64,000 bases of DNA, from assembly GCA_030530865.1 (NCBI GenBank), contig JAUMUC010000001.1:186001-250000 (forward strand). Reading direction: 5' to 3'. The position numbers were made by a program, and so were the translations under genes. Within the stretch, counting starts at the first letter, position 1. The number at the start of each line of letters is the position of its first letter. Below are positions 30,611 to 41,157 of this stretch, piece by piece. Under the pieces are notes generated by a model. It was not told the DNA's origin and ran no database searches. It saw nothing but the letters and a program-made list of their open reading frames with translations. Origin of the DNA: Lactobacillus sp. Lineage in GTDB: Bacteria > Bacillota > Bacilli > Lactobacillales > Lactobacillaceae.

Positions 30611-31545
30611 CATTTAAGCATACAAGCGTTCTCTTAAAAGAAACAATTGATAATTTACAACCAACGGATGACGGTCTATATGTTGATGCGACATTTGGTG
30701 GTGGTGGCCATGCTGAGTATATGTTGAGCAAGTTGCCAACAGGTACTTTGATCGGGTTTGATCAAGATGAGTATGCAATATCTGAAGGAAAGAAAAAATT
30801 TGCTAAAGAAATTGCGGAAAAACGCTTGATTTTAGTTCATGACAACTTTAGTCATTTGGAGCAGAACTTGGTAAAGCTAGGTTTTACCGATGGCATTGAT
30901 GGCATTTACTATGATTTAGGTGTTTCTTCACCTCAGTTCGATCAACCTGAACGCGGGTTTTCTTACCGATTTGAAGCACGGTTGGATATGCGCATGGATC
31001 AAAGCCAAGAAGTTGATGCGTATCAACTGGTAAATGAGCTAAGTCAAAAGGAATTAGCTGATTTGCTGTACAAATATGGAGATGAAAAGTTTTCACGCTC
31101 AATTGCAAAAAAGATAATTGAGCATAGAAAAGTCAAACCAGTAGTTACAACGACTGAATTAGTTGATATAATAAAGGAAGCAATACCTGCTAAAGCACGT
31201 CGCACTGGTGGGCACCCCGCTAAGAAAACCTTTCAAGCCTTACGTGTCGCGGTTAATCGCGAACTCGATGTCTTGGAAGAAACACTGGAAGAAGCAATTA
31301 AATTGCTGAAACCTGGTGCAAGAATTAGCGTTATTACTTTTCAATCGCAAGAAGATCGCCTCGTGAAACAAATATTTAAAAAATATTCTGAAGTAACTCT
31401 TCCTAAGGGGATGCCGGTTATTCCTGAAAATCTTAAACCGACTTTGAAGCTGGTTAATAGGAAACCGATTGTGGCTACCCAAGAGGAACTAGACGATAAT
31501 AATCGCTCACATAGTGCAAAATTGCGCGTTGCAGAAAAAATATAG
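30607..31545 (+). CDS. rsmH: 16S rRNA (cytosine-1402-N4)-methyltransferase
   Basis: RsmH (MraW) methylates N4 of C1402 in the decoding region of 16S rRNA. The 312-residue protein begins MTFKHTSVLLKETIDNL, followed by the SAM site VDATFGGGGHAEYML. DLGVSSPQFD and the C-terminal ITFQSQEDRLVKQIFKK segment are family signatures. Its ATGA start overlaps the mraZ stop. It is conserved in dcw clusters although it is not itself a division gene. Confidence 0.97.
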   Translation: MTFKHTSVLLKETIDNLQPTDDGLYVDATFGGGGHAEYMLSKLPTGTLIGFDQDEYAISEGKKKFAKEIAEKRLILVHDNFSHLEQNLVKLGFTDGIDGIYYDLGVSSPQFDQPERGFSYRFEARLDMRMDQSQEVDAYQLVNELSQKELADLLYKYGDEKFSRSIAKKIIEHRKVKPVVTTTELVDIIKEAIPAKARRTGGHPAKKTFQALRVAVNRELDVLEETLEEAIKLLKPGARISVITFQSQEDRLVKQIFKKYSEVTLPKGMPVIPENLKPTLKLVNRKPIVATQEELDDNNRSHSAKLRVAEKI

Positions 31546-31556
31546 AGGTAGGATTT

Positions 31557-31919
31557 ATGGCTGATAGCTCAGCAAGAAGATATGACTTTGCTTATGAACA
31601 AAGTTACGTAAATGATAATCAAAGTGAATTAGTTTTAAGTACTAGTAAGGTTAAGTATAGCTTATTTGAAAAAGCTTTACTCGCTACTGGTGTGGTAGTG
31701 AGTTTGTTGTTAGCTACTTTGTGCATTTCAACAAGCAATCTTGCTACAGCTACCCAGAGCGATTTATCTGAAATTCAACAAGCAATTACTACTAATCAAA
31801 ATAAAGTAACTGATTTGAATCAACGAATCGGTGAATTAACTACCAGTTCTCGTTTAGCAAAGATTGCTAGAGAACAAGGCTTATCTTTAAATGAAAGTAA
31901 TATTCGGACTATTCGCTAA
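31557..31919 (+). CDS. ftsL: Cell division protein FtsL
   Basis: A bitopic divisome protein that works with DivIB and DivIC. The 120-residue protein has a charged cytoplasmic N terminus, one transmembrane helix (about residues 42-62), and an extracellular coiled coil (TQSDLSEIQQAITTNQNK region) ending in the LAKIAREQGLSLNESNI segment typical of FtsL. The identification combines topology and position between rsmH and the PBP. GAGGTAGG is the SD. Confidence 0.9.
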   Translation: MADSSARRYDFAYEQSYVNDNQSELVLSTSKVKYSLFEKALLATGVVVSLLLATLCISTSNLATATQSDLSEIQQAITTNQNKVTDLNQRIGELTTSSRLAKIAREQGLSLNESNIRTIR

Positions 31920-34078
31920 TGAATAATAATAGAAACAAACGCAACACAAACTTATTACAAACCAAAGCTTTCAAAAACCGGTTTACTATCGGAAGAGTAA
32001 TCCAAATAGTGGTAGCTTTGGTTTTTGTCATTTTTGTATTCAGATTTTTATACTTAGGTGTCACCCAAAAGATTGATGGGGAAGACATTTCTGAACGTAC
32101 AAAACTTTTATATGCAACTAATCGAACCATTTCTGCTAGTCGTGGTACTATCTACGACCGTAACGGTTTGGTAGTAGCAGAAGATTCACACCTCTATACT
32201 GTTTACGCAATTTTAGATAAATCATATATTGATTACGAAGGTAAAGCTGCTTATGTCACTAATAAAGAAGAGACTGCAGCTAAATTAAGTACTGTCTTAA
32301 AAATTAGTCAAGATAAGATATTTAAATACTTGAATCCAAGTACAGAAAGCTTCCAAGTGCAATTTGGTTCAGCTGGTTCTAATTTGACTTTGGCACAAAA
32401 GAAAGCCATCGAAAAAATGAACTTACCTGGAATCAAGTTTTACCAAACGCCATCAAGAATTTATCCAAACGGAATTTTTGCTTCCCATATTGTTGGTTTA
32501 GCAACTCCTACTTATGATAAGAAAACTGGTAAAGAAGTACTTACCGGTACGATGGGATTAGAAGCATGGTTCAATAAAGACTTGACTGGTACAGATGGTT
32601 ACCAAATGACCAATTCTGCTTCAAAGAATAAGCGAAACAATATCTACAAAGCAGCACAAAATGGTAATAACTTATACTTGACCATTGACTCGCAAATTCA
32701 AAGCTTGTTGGAACAATATATGACACAAGTGATGACTAAATATCGTCCAGTTAAGTTGACTGGTGTGGTTGAAAATATCAAGACTGGTGAAGTTTTAGCA
32801 GCAAGTCAAAGACCAACTTTTAACCCTCAAACTAAGAGTGGTTTAACTGGCTCTTATCGTGATGTATTAGTTCAAGATACATATGAACCAGGTAGTGTTT
32901 TCAAGATCCTAACATTATCAGCTGCAGTAAATAGTGGTAATTATCATCCAAATTCTTACTACAACTCTGGTTCTGTCACAGTCGCTGGTTCAACAATTCA
33001 CGACTGGCAAACAAGCGGTTGGGGTTCAATTCCATTCTCACAAGCCTTCCCAAGATCAAGTAACGTTGGTTTTACTTTGTTAGAACAAAAGATGGGTAAG
33101 AAAGTTTGGAAGTCATACTTGAATAAATTCCGTATCGGAAAGAAAACAGGAGTTACACTTCCTGGTGAGCAAGCTGGATTTATGCAATTTAGCTCTGTCG
33201 TTGATGCAGCTACTACTAGTTTTGGACAAGGTGTAAACGTCAATGTAATGCAAATGATGCAAGCCTTCAGTTCATTAGCTAATGATGGTCAAATGGTTAA
33301 GCCACAATTTATTTCAAAAGAAGTAAATGCTAATGGTAAAGTGGTGAAGACATACAAAGTCAAAAAGGTTGGTAGTCCAGTCTACAGTGCAGAAACAGCT
33401 AAAACTGTTTTGTCAAACATGAAACGAGTTTTGAATAAAAACTATGGTACTGGGTATGCATACCGAATCCCAGGTGTAAGCATTGGGGTTAAGACTGGTA
33501 CTGCACAAATTGCCAACCCTAAGGGTGGCGGATATTTGACTGGTGATAGTAACTACATTTTCTCTGTAGTTGGTGTATATCCTGCAAATAAACCAAAATA
33601 TGCGGTTTATATTACAATGCAACAACCTAGAAATATGTCTGATCCAGCCGAAACAATTTTGTCTCAAATCTTCAAACCTGTAATGAAGCAAGTTGCCGTG
33701 ATGGACAGAAACAATACTTCAAGTATTGATTTACGACAAGTTCCAAATATTGTTGGTTTATCAACTGAAGAAGCTAAGAAATCCGTTAAGGAAAGTGGCT
33801 TACATCTTTTGGTTTTAGGAACTGGCAAGAAAGTTAAGGCTCAACAACAAGAGTCAGGTCATAATTTGCCAAGTGGTACTACTGTGATGGCCTACACTGG
33901 TGGAAAATTAAAGATGCCAGATATGACCGGATGGAATTCTACTTTAATAGAAGAATTTAGTGAATTAACCGGTATTAGAATTTCTCAATCTGGAAATGGT
34001 AAGGTTGAAAGTCAATCTATCCAAATAGGAAAAGAAATTAATCGTTCAAGTAAAATTAAATTAAAGCTTAAGGAGTAA
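31919..34078 (+). CDS. pbpX: Class B penicillin-binding protein with PASTA domains (division type)
   Basis: A transpeptidase that crosslinks septal peptidoglycan, the PBP2x/FtsI partner of FtsW. 719 residues: an N-terminal transmembrane helix (about residues 24-45), the dimerisation domain (RGTIYDRNG onward), and the transpeptidase domain with SVFK at 326-329, SSN at 380-382 and KTGT at 525-528. Two C-terminal PASTA-like regions start near residue 610 (VPNIVGLSTEEAKKSV). The start shares a base with the ftsL stop. All catalytic motifs are intact. Confidence 0.95.
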   Translation: MNNNRNKRNTNLLQTKAFKNRFTIGRVIQIVVALVFVIFVFRFLYLGVTQKIDGEDISERTKLLYATNRTISASRGTIYDRNGLVVAEDSHLYTVYAILDKSYIDYEGKAAYVTNKEETAAKLSTVLKISQDKIFKYLNPSTESFQVQFGSAGSNLTLAQKKAIEKMNLPGIKFYQTPSRIYPNGIFASHIVGLATPTYDKKTGKEVLTGTMGLEAWFNKDLTGTDGYQMTNSASKNKRNNIYKAAQNGNNLYLTIDSQIQSLLEQYMTQVMTKYRPVKLTGVVENIKTGEVLAASQRPTFNPQTKSGLTGSYRDVLVQDTYEPGSVFKILTLSAAVNSGNYHPNSYYNSGSVTVAGSTIHDWQTSGWGSIPFSQAFPRSSNVGFTLLEQKMGKKVWKSYLNKFRIGKKTGVTLPGEQAGFMQFSSVVDAATTSFGQGVNVNVMQMMQAFSSLANDGQMVKPQFISKEVNANGKVVKTYKVKKVGSPVYSAETAKTVLSNMKRVLNKNYGTGYAYRIPGVSIGVKTGTAQIANPKGGGYLTGDSNYIFSVVGVYPANKPKYAVYITMQQPRNMSDPAETILSQIFKPVMKQVAVMDRNNTSSIDLRQVPNIVGLSTEEAKKSVKESGLHLLVLGTGKKVKAQQQESGHNLPSGTTVMAYTGGKLKMPDMTGWNSTLIEEFSELTGIRISQSGNGKVESQSIQIGKEINRSSKIKLKLKE

Positions 34079-34082
34079 TTAG

Positions 34083-35033
34083 ATGGGTATATTTCTAGCT
34101 GTCTTTATTAGTTCAATGGTATTAACTTCTTTGTTAATTCCATGGCTAATTATTTACATGCACATTCATCGTGAAGGACAAGAAATTAGAGATGAAGGTC
34201 CTAAGTGGCACCAAAAGAAGAGTGGGACTCCAACAATGGGAGGAGTTGTCTTTGTCTTAGTTGCTGCAATTATTCCAATGTTTTTTAGCGGATGGAACGA
34301 TTTAACATATTTGCTCATACTAATTAACTTTTTAGGCTACGGCTTAATTGGTTTTTCAGACGACTTTTTGAAGATTCACTTCAAACGTAATTTAGGTCTT
34401 AGAGCTTGGCAAAAAGCAAGTCTACAACTTTTGCTAGCAATTATTACCTTCGTGATTTTAGCGGTAGGTAAATTCAAAATTAGCTCACCAATTCCATTCT
34501 TTGGACCAGTTGTTGATATGATAATTGCATATCTATTCATCATCATTTGGATGGTCGGTTTCTCAAATGCAGTTAACCTTTCAGATGGGCTAGATGGATT
34601 AGCCAGTGGATTGTCTGTTATTTCATTTGGTTTTTATGCTTGGCTTGCATATCTCCAAGATGAAATTCAAATCATGTATTTCTGCATCAGCGTCATGGGT
34701 GCTTTAATTGGTTTCCTATTCTACAACCACAAGCCTGCCAAAATTTTTATGGGTGATGCTGGTTCGCTAGCTTTAGGTGGTGTCTTAGCCGTTATTTCCA
34801 TTTTGCTTGGACATCCACTTTCACTTTTATTGATTGGAATTGTATTTGTATTGGAAACTGCAAGTGTTATTTTGCAAGTTATCTCATTCAAGACAACTGG
34901 AAAAAGAATTTTTAAAATGTCTCCAATCCACCACCACTTTGAAATGTGTGGTTGGAGCGAATGGAAGGTTGATATAGTCTTCTGGATTGTTCAACTTATT
35001 GGTGGATTAATTTATTTGCAAATTTGGGGTTAA
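34083..35033 (+). CDS. mraY: Phospho-N-acetylmuramoyl-pentapeptide transferase
   Basis: Transfers phospho-MurNAc-pentapeptide to undecaprenyl phosphate, giving lipid I, in the membrane. The 316-residue protein has about ten transmembrane helices. Family signatures are [14 protein letters not shown] near residue 40, the catalytic Asp pair in [20 protein letters not shown], and the C-terminal PIHHHFE loop with the HHH motif. The gene is 4 bp after pbpX and 6 bp before murD. Confidence 0.98.
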   Translation: MGIFLAVFISSMVLTSLLIPWLIIYMHIHREGQEIRDEGPKWHQKKSGTPTMGGVVFVLVAAIIPMFFSGWNDLTYLLILINFLGYGLIGFSDDFLKIHFKRNLGLRAWQKASLQLLLAIITFVILAVGKFKISSPIPFFGPVVDMIIAYLFIIIWMVGFSNAVNLSDGLDGLASGLSVISFGFYAWLAYLQDEIQIMYFCISVMGALIGFLFYNHKPAKIFMGDAGSLALGGVLAVISILLGHPLSLLLIGIVFVLETASVILQVISFKTTGKRIFKMSPIHHHFEMCGWSEWKVDIVFWIVQLIGGLIYLQIWG

Positions 35034-35039
35034 TAAATA

Positions 35040-36419
35040 ATGAAAGATATTGACACATATCGTGGTAAAAAGGTTTTAGTTTTAGGTTTAGGAAAAAGTG
35101 GTTTTGCGGTTACTAAGTTGTTGTTGAAACTTGGAGCAACAGTTACTTTGAACGATAAATCAGATTTATCAACTAATGAACATGCTCAAGAATTGCAAAA
35201 ACTTGGCGTAACGGTCATTGGTGGTAAGCATCCTGTGGATTTGTTTGAACAAAAAAAATTTGATTTCATGGTTAAAAATCCTGGGATTCCTTATGAAAAC
35301 CCAATGGTTGTGGCAGCTGAAAAAGCTAAATTACCAATTTTAACTGAACCTGAAATTGCCTTGAATGTGTCAAGTGCTCCATATGTTGCTGTAACTGGTT
35401 CAAATGGTAAAACTACCACTGTAATGTTGACGCAACAAATTATGGATCATCATTTGCAAAAGACTGGTCATCACGCATATGCTGTGGGTAATATCGGTTA
35501 TCCAATTAGTGAAGCAGTTCTAAAAGCAGATGAAAACGACTTATTAGTAGTCGAACTTTCAAGTTTTCAACTATTAGGAACTTATACAATTAAGCCAAAA
35601 GTTGCTGCGATTGTTGATATTTACCCAAATGTGCACTTAGATTATCACAAGACTTTTGAAAACTATCGTGATGCCAAGTTACTAATTACTCAAAAGCAAG
35701 ATGAAAATGACTTGTTCTTAGCTAACAAAGATCAAGCTGAAATTTTAGAAAGAGAATTAGCTACAACAAAAGCTAAGGTAAAAACTTTCTCAATTAAAAC
35801 TGATCAAGCTGATTACTATTTTAAAGATCAAGCATTATATCATGGTGATCAAGAAATCATTAAGACAAGTGATGTCTTGTTACCTGGCTTACACAATATG
35901 CAAAACAGTTTAATTGCAATTGCAATTAGTCAACATATGGGTGCAGAACTAGATGATATCAAGGCTACATTGACAACATTTACTGGTGCAAAACACCGCT
36001 TACAATATGTGATGACTTTAGATGGTAGAAAAGTATATAATGATTCTAAATCTACTAATATTGAAGCAGCTAGTGTTGCATTGCCTGCATTTAATGAACC
36101 AGAAATTTGGATTGCTGGTGGATTGGATCGAGGATTCGTTTTTGATGATTTGGTTCCATTCATTAAAGGTCATGTCAAAGCAGCTGTCTTGTATGGTGAA
36201 TCAAAATATCTACTAGCAGATGCTTGTCGCAAAGCTGGTGTTGAAACAATTAAAATTGTTGATACTTTGCAAATGGCTGTGCCAGTTGCTTATAGCTTAT
36301 CTGAAGCAGGCAACGTTATTCTGCTATCTCCAGCATGTGCTTCATGGGATCAATTTAGAACTTTTGAAGAACGTGGAGATTATTTCGTAAGCTTTATCAA
36401 AGAATTGAAGACAAAATAA
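35040..36419 (+). CDS. murD: UDP-N-acetylmuramoyl-L-alanine--D-glutamate ligase
   Basis: Adds D-glutamate to UDP-MurNAc-L-Ala using ATP, in the cytoplasm. The 459-residue protein has an N-terminal nucleotide-binding domain (KVLVLGLGKSGFAV), the ATP loop GSNGKTTT near residue 120, and a C-terminal Rossmann domain with NDSKSTN and LLSPACASWDQF. All three Mur-ligase domains are present. The stop is shared with the murG start. Confidence 0.98.
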   Translation: MKDIDTYRGKKVLVLGLGKSGFAVTKLLLKLGATVTLNDKSDLSTNEHAQELQKLGVTVIGGKHPVDLFEQKKFDFMVKNPGIPYENPMVVAAEKAKLPILTEPEIALNVSSAPYVAVTGSNGKTTTVMLTQQIMDHHLQKTGHHAYAVGNIGYPISEAVLKADENDLLVVELSSFQLLGTYTIKPKVAAIVDIYPNVHLDYHKTFENYRDAKLLITQKQDENDLFLANKDQAEILERELATTKAKVKTFSIKTDQADYYFKDQALYHGDQEIIKTSDVLLPGLHNMQNSLIAIAISQHMGAELDDIKATLTTFTGAKHRLQYVMTLDGRKVYNDSKSTNIEAASVALPAFNEPEIWIAGGLDRGFVFDDLVPFIKGHVKAAVLYGESKYLLADACRKAGVETIKIVDTLQMAVPVAYSLSEAGNVILLSPACASWDQFRTFEERGDYFVSFIKELKTK

Positions 36420-37531
36420 TGAGAATTATATTTACTGGTGGCGGTACAGGTGGCCACATTTACCCAATTTTAGCAATTATAGAACGATTAAAAGAAAGAA
36501 ATTTGGTTACTGATGATCAAGTTTTATTTGTTGGTACTGCCAAAGGCTTAGAATCACGGATTGTGCCAAATGCTGGTGTACCGTTTAAGACTTTGACAAT
36601 CCAAGGTTTTAATCGTAAGAATCCATTGAAAAACTTCAAAACAATTAAAATGTTCATGGATGCAACTAAGGAAGCCAAAGCAATCATTGAAGACTTTAAG
36701 CCTGATCTAGTTTTCGGGACTGGTGGATACGCTAGTGGTGCGATGGTATATCAAGCAGCTAAGATGAAAATTCCAACCATGATTCATGAATCAAATAGTG
36801 TCGTTGGTTTGACTAACAAGTTTTTAGGCCACTTTGTTGATCGAATTTGTTACAGTTTTGATGATGCTCGCAAGCATTTCCCAGAAAAAAGTAAGCTAGT
36901 TAAGACTGGTAATCCACGTAGTCAACAAGTGTTGAGCGATATGGGTGAAGCTGTCGACATTTCAGAATGGGGTCTTAACCCAAATGCCGAAACTGTCTTA
37001 GTTTTCGGTGGAAGCCGTGGTGCTTTAGCCATTAATCGAGTTATGCTCGAATCTATCAAGGAACTTGAACAAAAGCCTTATCAAGTTATCTGGGCAACAG
37101 GTACTTTCTATTATGATAAGATTCAAGAAAAACTTGAAAATCATGAATTAGCTAAAAACATTGTGATTTTGCCATATATTAAAAATATGCCAGGCTTATT
37201 GCCTCAAATGACTACTGTTGTTGCACGTTCAGGTGCTACAAGTATTGCAGAATTTACTGCTTTAGGTGTACCTGCAATTTTGATTCCAAGTCCAAATGTC
37301 ACTCATAACCACCAATATAAAAATGCAGTTGACTTGGAAGATAAGGGTGCCGCAATTGTCTTGCCAGAACATGATTTAAATCCAAATTGCTTATTATCAT
37401 CGATTGATCACTTGTTATTAGATCAAAAAGTGGCTCATGAAATGGCAGAAGCTAGCCGTAATTTAGGAATTACTGATTCATCTGATCAGATTATCGATCA
37501 AATGTTAGAACTTATTCAATCACATTTATAA
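36419..37531 (+). CDS. murG: Lipid II synthase (UDP-GlcNAc transferase) MurG
   Basis: A GT28 glycosyltransferase on the inner face of the membrane that converts lipid I to lipid II. The 370-residue protein starts MRIIFTGGGTGGHIYP, with the glycine-rich loop. FGTGGYASG, IHESNSVVGLTN and the C-terminal ARSGATSIAEFTALGVPAIL donor-binding region are all present. It overlaps murD by one base, so the pair is probably translationally coupled. Confidence 0.98.
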   Translation: MRIIFTGGGTGGHIYPILAIIERLKERNLVTDDQVLFVGTAKGLESRIVPNAGVPFKTLTIQGFNRKNPLKNFKTIKMFMDATKEAKAIIEDFKPDLVFGTGGYASGAMVYQAAKMKIPTMIHESNSVVGLTNKFLGHFVDRICYSFDDARKHFPEKSKLVKTGNPRSQQVLSDMGEAVDISEWGLNPNAETVLVFGGSRGALAINRVMLESIKELEQKPYQVIWATGTFYYDKIQEKLENHELAKNIVILPYIKNMPGLLPQMTTVVARSGATSIAEFTALGVPAILIPSPNVTHNHQYKNAVDLEDKGAAIVLPEHDLNPNCLLSSIDHLLLDQKVAHEMAEASRNLGITDSSDQIIDQMLELIQSHL

Positions 37532-37550
37532 AGGAAGGAGGATTCGCTAA

Positions 37551-38399
37551 GTGAGTAAAAAGCGAGTAACTAAGCTTGATCCACGCAAACAATTATCCAA
37601 TTATCTTGACCACCGAGATCGGACTCAAGCACCAAAAACTGAAAAAGTATCAAAGCAGCTTTCTGGTCTGAAAGCCATTAGAAAAAGATCATTTAGACGG
37701 ATCCTTTTACCATTAATGCTGTTGTTTATTATCCTATTGATTGCGTTAGGATATTACGTTTCACCATTATCTTTTGTCTCAAAAGTAAGTTTTACTGGAG
37801 CTAATGATATTGTTTCTGATTCATTAGTTAAAGCTTTAAACATCAAATCTACCTCAAAGATTCCAGATTTAATTTTGCACGAAGGTAAGCAATCCAAGGA
37901 AATTAACAAAAAATATCCTGAGATTGATCGAGTTAAATATCATTTTGATGGTTTAAGTGGAATTAAAGTTCAAATTTTTGAAGCAAAAACTTTGGCTTAT
38001 GTTCGAGAATCAGATGGTTATCAAAAAGTCTTAGCTAATGGCAAGATGGGTAAGTTTATCTTAGATAAGAGCATGATTAATTCAAAATATGCAGTGCTTT
38101 TAGGTAAATCGAACGAAGAAAAAACTAATACAATCTTGAAGCTCTACAATAAATTACCTGAATCATTCAGAAATGATGTAAAAATCATTGATACTAGAGA
38201 AAAGCGTGCATCAAAGCTAATCTTTGTGATGAAAAATGGCAATTTAGTGATTGCAAATACCAACAACTTTTTAAAACAAGTTAAGTATTATGACGCAATT
38301 GCCAGTCAAACTGCTAAGAAGAGTGTCATCGACATGGAAGTGGGTGCGTTTACAAGAGCCCTTACTTCAGCAGAAAAACAGAAATATGATATTAGATAA
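37551..38399 (+). CDS. divIB: Cell division protein DivIB/FtsQ
   Basis: A bitopic divisome protein. GTG 37551 follows AAGGAAGGAGGATTCGCTAA, giving 282 residues. The basic cytoplasmic N terminus (about 60 residues) is followed by a transmembrane helix (about residues 60-82) and a POTRA domain starting VSKVSFTGANDIVSDSLV. A beta domain with AKTLAYVRESDG follows. Its position between murG and ftsA is the conserved one for divIB/ftsQ. Confidence 0.94.
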   Translation: MSKKRVTKLDPRKQLSNYLDHRDRTQAPKTEKVSKQLSGLKAIRKRSFRRILLPLMLLFIILLIALGYYVSPLSFVSKVSFTGANDIVSDSLVKALNIKSTSKIPDLILHEGKQSKEINKKYPEIDRVKYHFDGLSGIKVQIFEAKTLAYVRESDGYQKVLANGKMGKFILDKSMINSKYAVLLGKSNEEKTNTILKLYNKLPESFRNDVKIIDTREKRASKLIFVMKNGNLVIANTNNFLKQVKYYDAIASQTAKKSVIDMEVGAFTRALTSAEKQKYDIR

Positions 38400-38421
38400 C
38401 ATGTGAATTCAAAAAGAATTA

Positions 38422-38430
38422 TGTTACAAT
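38422..38430 (+). promoter_or_regulatory. Candidate ftsA promoter
   Basis: TGTTACAAT, an extended -10-like element (TG 38422-38423, hexamer 38425-38430), lies in the 66-bp gap between divIB and ftsA, the largest gap inside the cluster. An additional promoter for ftsAZ is common in Firmicutes. Confidence 0.5.
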
Positions 38431-38465
38431 TTTATATATGTACAAATAAAATTGGGGGCTAGATT

Positions 38466-39815
38466 GTGGAAAACCAAAACTTATTAGTTGGCTTAGATAT
38501 TGGGACAAGCACAATTAAAGCTGTAGTTTCAGATAACGGAAAAGTTATCGGGGCAGCAATGAGCCATAATGAAGGTATGAGTCATGGACAAATAGTCGAC
38601 ATTGACGAAACAGCAGCTGCGATTAAAAAAGCCATAAATGAATTAAGTGAAAAAGCAGGATCAAGAATTAATCGTGTAGTTACGAGTATTCCAGTTACCA
38701 TGTTACAACTGGAAACTGCTTCTGGTGTACTTAGTGTTTCAGATACCGGAAGAGAAGTAACTAATGACGATGTCAAGCACGTTTTGAATTCAGCAATTAA
38801 ATCTGCTGAACATCAAGGTCGTAGTGCTATCAGTTACTTGCCAAGTCGTTTTGTGATTGATGGTAGGACTGACGTTAAAGATCCTAGAAAGATGATCGCT
38901 CATTCTTTAGCGGTTACTGGAATTTTGTTAACAGCACCAGATAGTCTGTTGCATAACTTAAATAAGGCAATGGAAAAGGCACAAGTTTATAATTCTTTCT
39001 TTGTACCAGCTCCATTAGCTGTTTCAAGCGTTGCATTGAGTGAAGGCGAAAGAACCTTCGGCTCAATCTTACTTGACTTAGGTGGCGGAACTACTAGTGC
39101 GACTGTCATTCACCAAGGAAAAATCAAATATGCCAACGTTGTTTTAAATGGTGGAATTGACGTAACTAAAGATATTTCAGTTGTCTTGGCGACTAGCCAA
39201 AAAGAAGCTGAAAGCTTGAAACATGATTATGGTTTTGCCGATCCAGAATTAGCCTCATCTGAAAGCAAATTTGTAGTCCCAACAGTAGGTGCTTCTGATC
39301 AACAAACGGTTGATGAAAAGTATTTGAGTGAAATTATTAATGCACGGATCGAGCAAATTTTAACTAAGATTGCTAAAGGTCTTGCAAAGCATGATATGCT
39401 CGACTTGCCTGGCGGTATCATTATTACTGGGGGAGCAAGTGCAATTCAAGGAATTGGCGAACTTGTCAGCCAAGGATTAGGGGTTAAGACGAGAGTTTAT
39501 AAGCCTGATCAATTAGGTATGAGAAATAGTGCTTATTCAGTTGCTTACGGAATCGTCAATTATGTTTCAAAGATGACAGATATTGAATTTTTAGCAACAG
39601 ATGTCATTTATCAAACTAAATTGATCCAACCTGAGGAAGATGTTCAAAAGCCAACAATTCAAGAACAATCTCGACCTGTAGGTGAAAAATTATCCGAAGA
39701 AGCTTATAATAAAAACAGTAAATTAAATATACTAGCTTCAAAAGATAAGAATAAGCAAGATAAAAAAGAAAATAAGAAGAATTTTAAAGACTTCATCAAG
39801 AAGTTCTTTGATTAA
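38466..39815 (+). CDS. ftsA: Cell division protein FtsA
   Basis: An actin-like ATPase that tethers FtsZ to the membrane and recruits later division proteins. GTG 38466, after GGGGGCTAGATT, gives 449 residues. The ATPase motifs are [31 protein letters not shown] and [14 protein letters not shown]. The C terminus is a Lys-rich linker followed by an amphipathic helix ([11 protein letters not shown]), the membrane-targeting sequence. ftsZ follows after 14 bp. Confidence 0.97.
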   Translation: MENQNLLVGLDIGTSTIKAVVSDNGKVIGAAMSHNEGMSHGQIVDIDETAAAIKKAINELSEKAGSRINRVVTSIPVTMLQLETASGVLSVSDTGREVTNDDVKHVLNSAIKSAEHQGRSAISYLPSRFVIDGRTDVKDPRKMIAHSLAVTGILLTAPDSLLHNLNKAMEKAQVYNSFFVPAPLAVSSVALSEGERTFGSILLDLGGGTTSATVIHQGKIKYANVVLNGGIDVTKDISVVLATSQKEAESLKHDYGFADPELASSESKFVVPTVGASDQQTVDEKYLSEIINARIEQILTKIAKGLAKHDMLDLPGGIIITGGASAIQGIGELVSQGLGVKTRVYKPDQLGMRNSAYSVAYGIVNYVSKMTDIEFLATDVIYQTKLIQPEEDVQKPTIQEQSRPVGEKLSEEAYNKNSKLNILASKDKNKQDKKENKKNFKDFIKKFFD

Positions 39816-39829
39816 AAGGTGGTTTAAAG

Positions 39830-41146
39830 ATGGATTTTACGTTCGATGCAGAAGACAACAAGAACGCAGTTATTAAAGTAATTGGTGTAGGTGGTGCCGG
39901 TGGTAACGCTGTTAATCGAATGATCGATGATGGTGTGCAAGGTGTATCATTTATTGCAGCCAATACCGATGTTCAAGCTTTAAATAGTAATAAGGCTGAA
40001 ACCAAAATTCAAATTGGTCCTAAATTGACTAGAGGTTTGGGAGCAGGTTCACACCCAGAAGTTGGACAAAAAGCAGCTGAAGAAAGTGAAGAAACTTTAT
40101 CAGAAGCACTTAAAGGTGCAGATATGATTTTCATCACTGCCGGAATGGGAGGCGGTACTGGTACTGGTGCAGCTCCTGTTGTAGCAAAGATTGCTCGTGA
40201 AACTGGTGCTCTTACCGTTGGTGTTGTTACCCGTCCATTTAGTTTTGAAGGACCACGCCGTTCAAAGAACGCAGCAGCCGGTATTGCTGAATTGAAGCAA
40301 TATGTTGATACTTTGGTTATCATTGCTAATAACCGTTTGCTTGAAATGGTTGACAAGAAGACACCTATGATGGATGCCTTTAAGGAAGCTGATAACGTTC
40401 TTAAGCAAGGTGTTCAAGGTATTTCAGATTTGATTACTTCAACTGACTACGTTAACTTGGACTTTGCCGATGTTAAGACAGTTATGGAAAAACAAGGTGC
40501 TGCCTTAATGGGTATTGGTAGAGCAAATGGTGAAAACAGAACTGTTGAAGCAACTAAGTTAGCTATTTCATCACCATTACTTGAAGTCTCAATCGATGGT
40601 GCTAAGCAAGTGCTTTTGAACATCACTGGTGGACCAGACTTAACTTTGTTTGAAGCACAAGACGCTTCAGAAATTGTTTCTCAAGCAGCTGGTGAAGATG
40701 TCAACATTATCTTTGGTACTGCAATTAACCCTAACTTAGGTGATGAAGTAGTTGTTACTGTAATTGCTACTGGTATTGATTCAGAATTAGAATCACGTGC
40801 TTCAGATGCATTGCCTGGTAGAGGTAAGCAAGTACAAGCTCCAATTTTAGATTCTAAGCCTGAAGTAGCTTCTTCACCAGTTGAAGAAGCACCAGTTGAA
40901 AGTGCAGAAGCAACTAAAAATAATGAAAATGAAGCTGAAAAGCAAAAGATGATGGATCCAACTTCAGTATGGGGTGTAGGTAGTTCAAGCCGTCACTCAG
41001 AAGTTAAGGAAGAACCTGATAAGGAATCTTCAGCTATGGATTTATTTGCTGATGATAATTCAAATGTCTCACAAATCGAAACTAGTTTCGATGATCATGA
41101 TGATGACAATGACATTCCATTTTTTAAGCACCGTTCAGATAAATAG
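39830..41146 (+). CDS. ftsZ: Cell division protein FtsZ
   Basis: Tubulin-like GTPase that forms the Z ring. The 438-residue protein has [17 protein letters not shown] at the N terminus and the tubulin signature GGGTGTGAA at 107-115. The catalytic T7 loop with NLDFADVK lies near residue 205. A long acidic, low-complexity linker (about residues 320-420) precedes the conserved C-terminal peptide IPFFKHR that binds FtsA, EzrA and SepF. All three partners are encoded in this window. Confidence 0.98.
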   Translation: MDFTFDAEDNKNAVIKVIGVGGAGGNAVNRMIDDGVQGVSFIAANTDVQALNSNKAETKIQIGPKLTRGLGAGSHPEVGQKAAEESEETLSEALKGADMIFITAGMGGGTGTGAAPVVAKIARETGALTVGVVTRPFSFEGPRRSKNAAAGIAELKQYVDTLVIIANNRLLEMVDKKTPMMDAFKEADNVLKQGVQGISDLITSTDYVNLDFADVKTVMEKQGAALMGIGRANGENRTVEATKLAISSPLLEVSIDGAKQVLLNITGGPDLTLFEAQDASEIVSQAAGEDVNIIFGTAINPNLGDEVVVTVIATGIDSELESRASDALPGRGKQVQAPILDSKPEVASSPVEEAPVESAEATKNNENEAEKQKMMDPTSVWGVGSSSRHSEVKEEPDKESSAMDLFADDNSNVSQIETSFDDHDDDNDIPFFKHRSDK

Positions 41147-41157
41147 GAGGTAGAATT

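Noticed and set aside
31959-32024. An 11-bp perfect inverted repeat with a T-run in the first 35 codons of pbpX.
   Set aside because: The loop is 44 nt; a match of this length over such a distance is expected about once by chance in 64 kb of AT-rich DNA.
40009-40356. A long minus-strand open frame of 115 codons inside ftsZ.
   Set aside because: It is the reverse frame of a strongly conserved gene, with no SD or recognisable domain. The same applies to other antisense frames inside ileS, mreB and rsmD.
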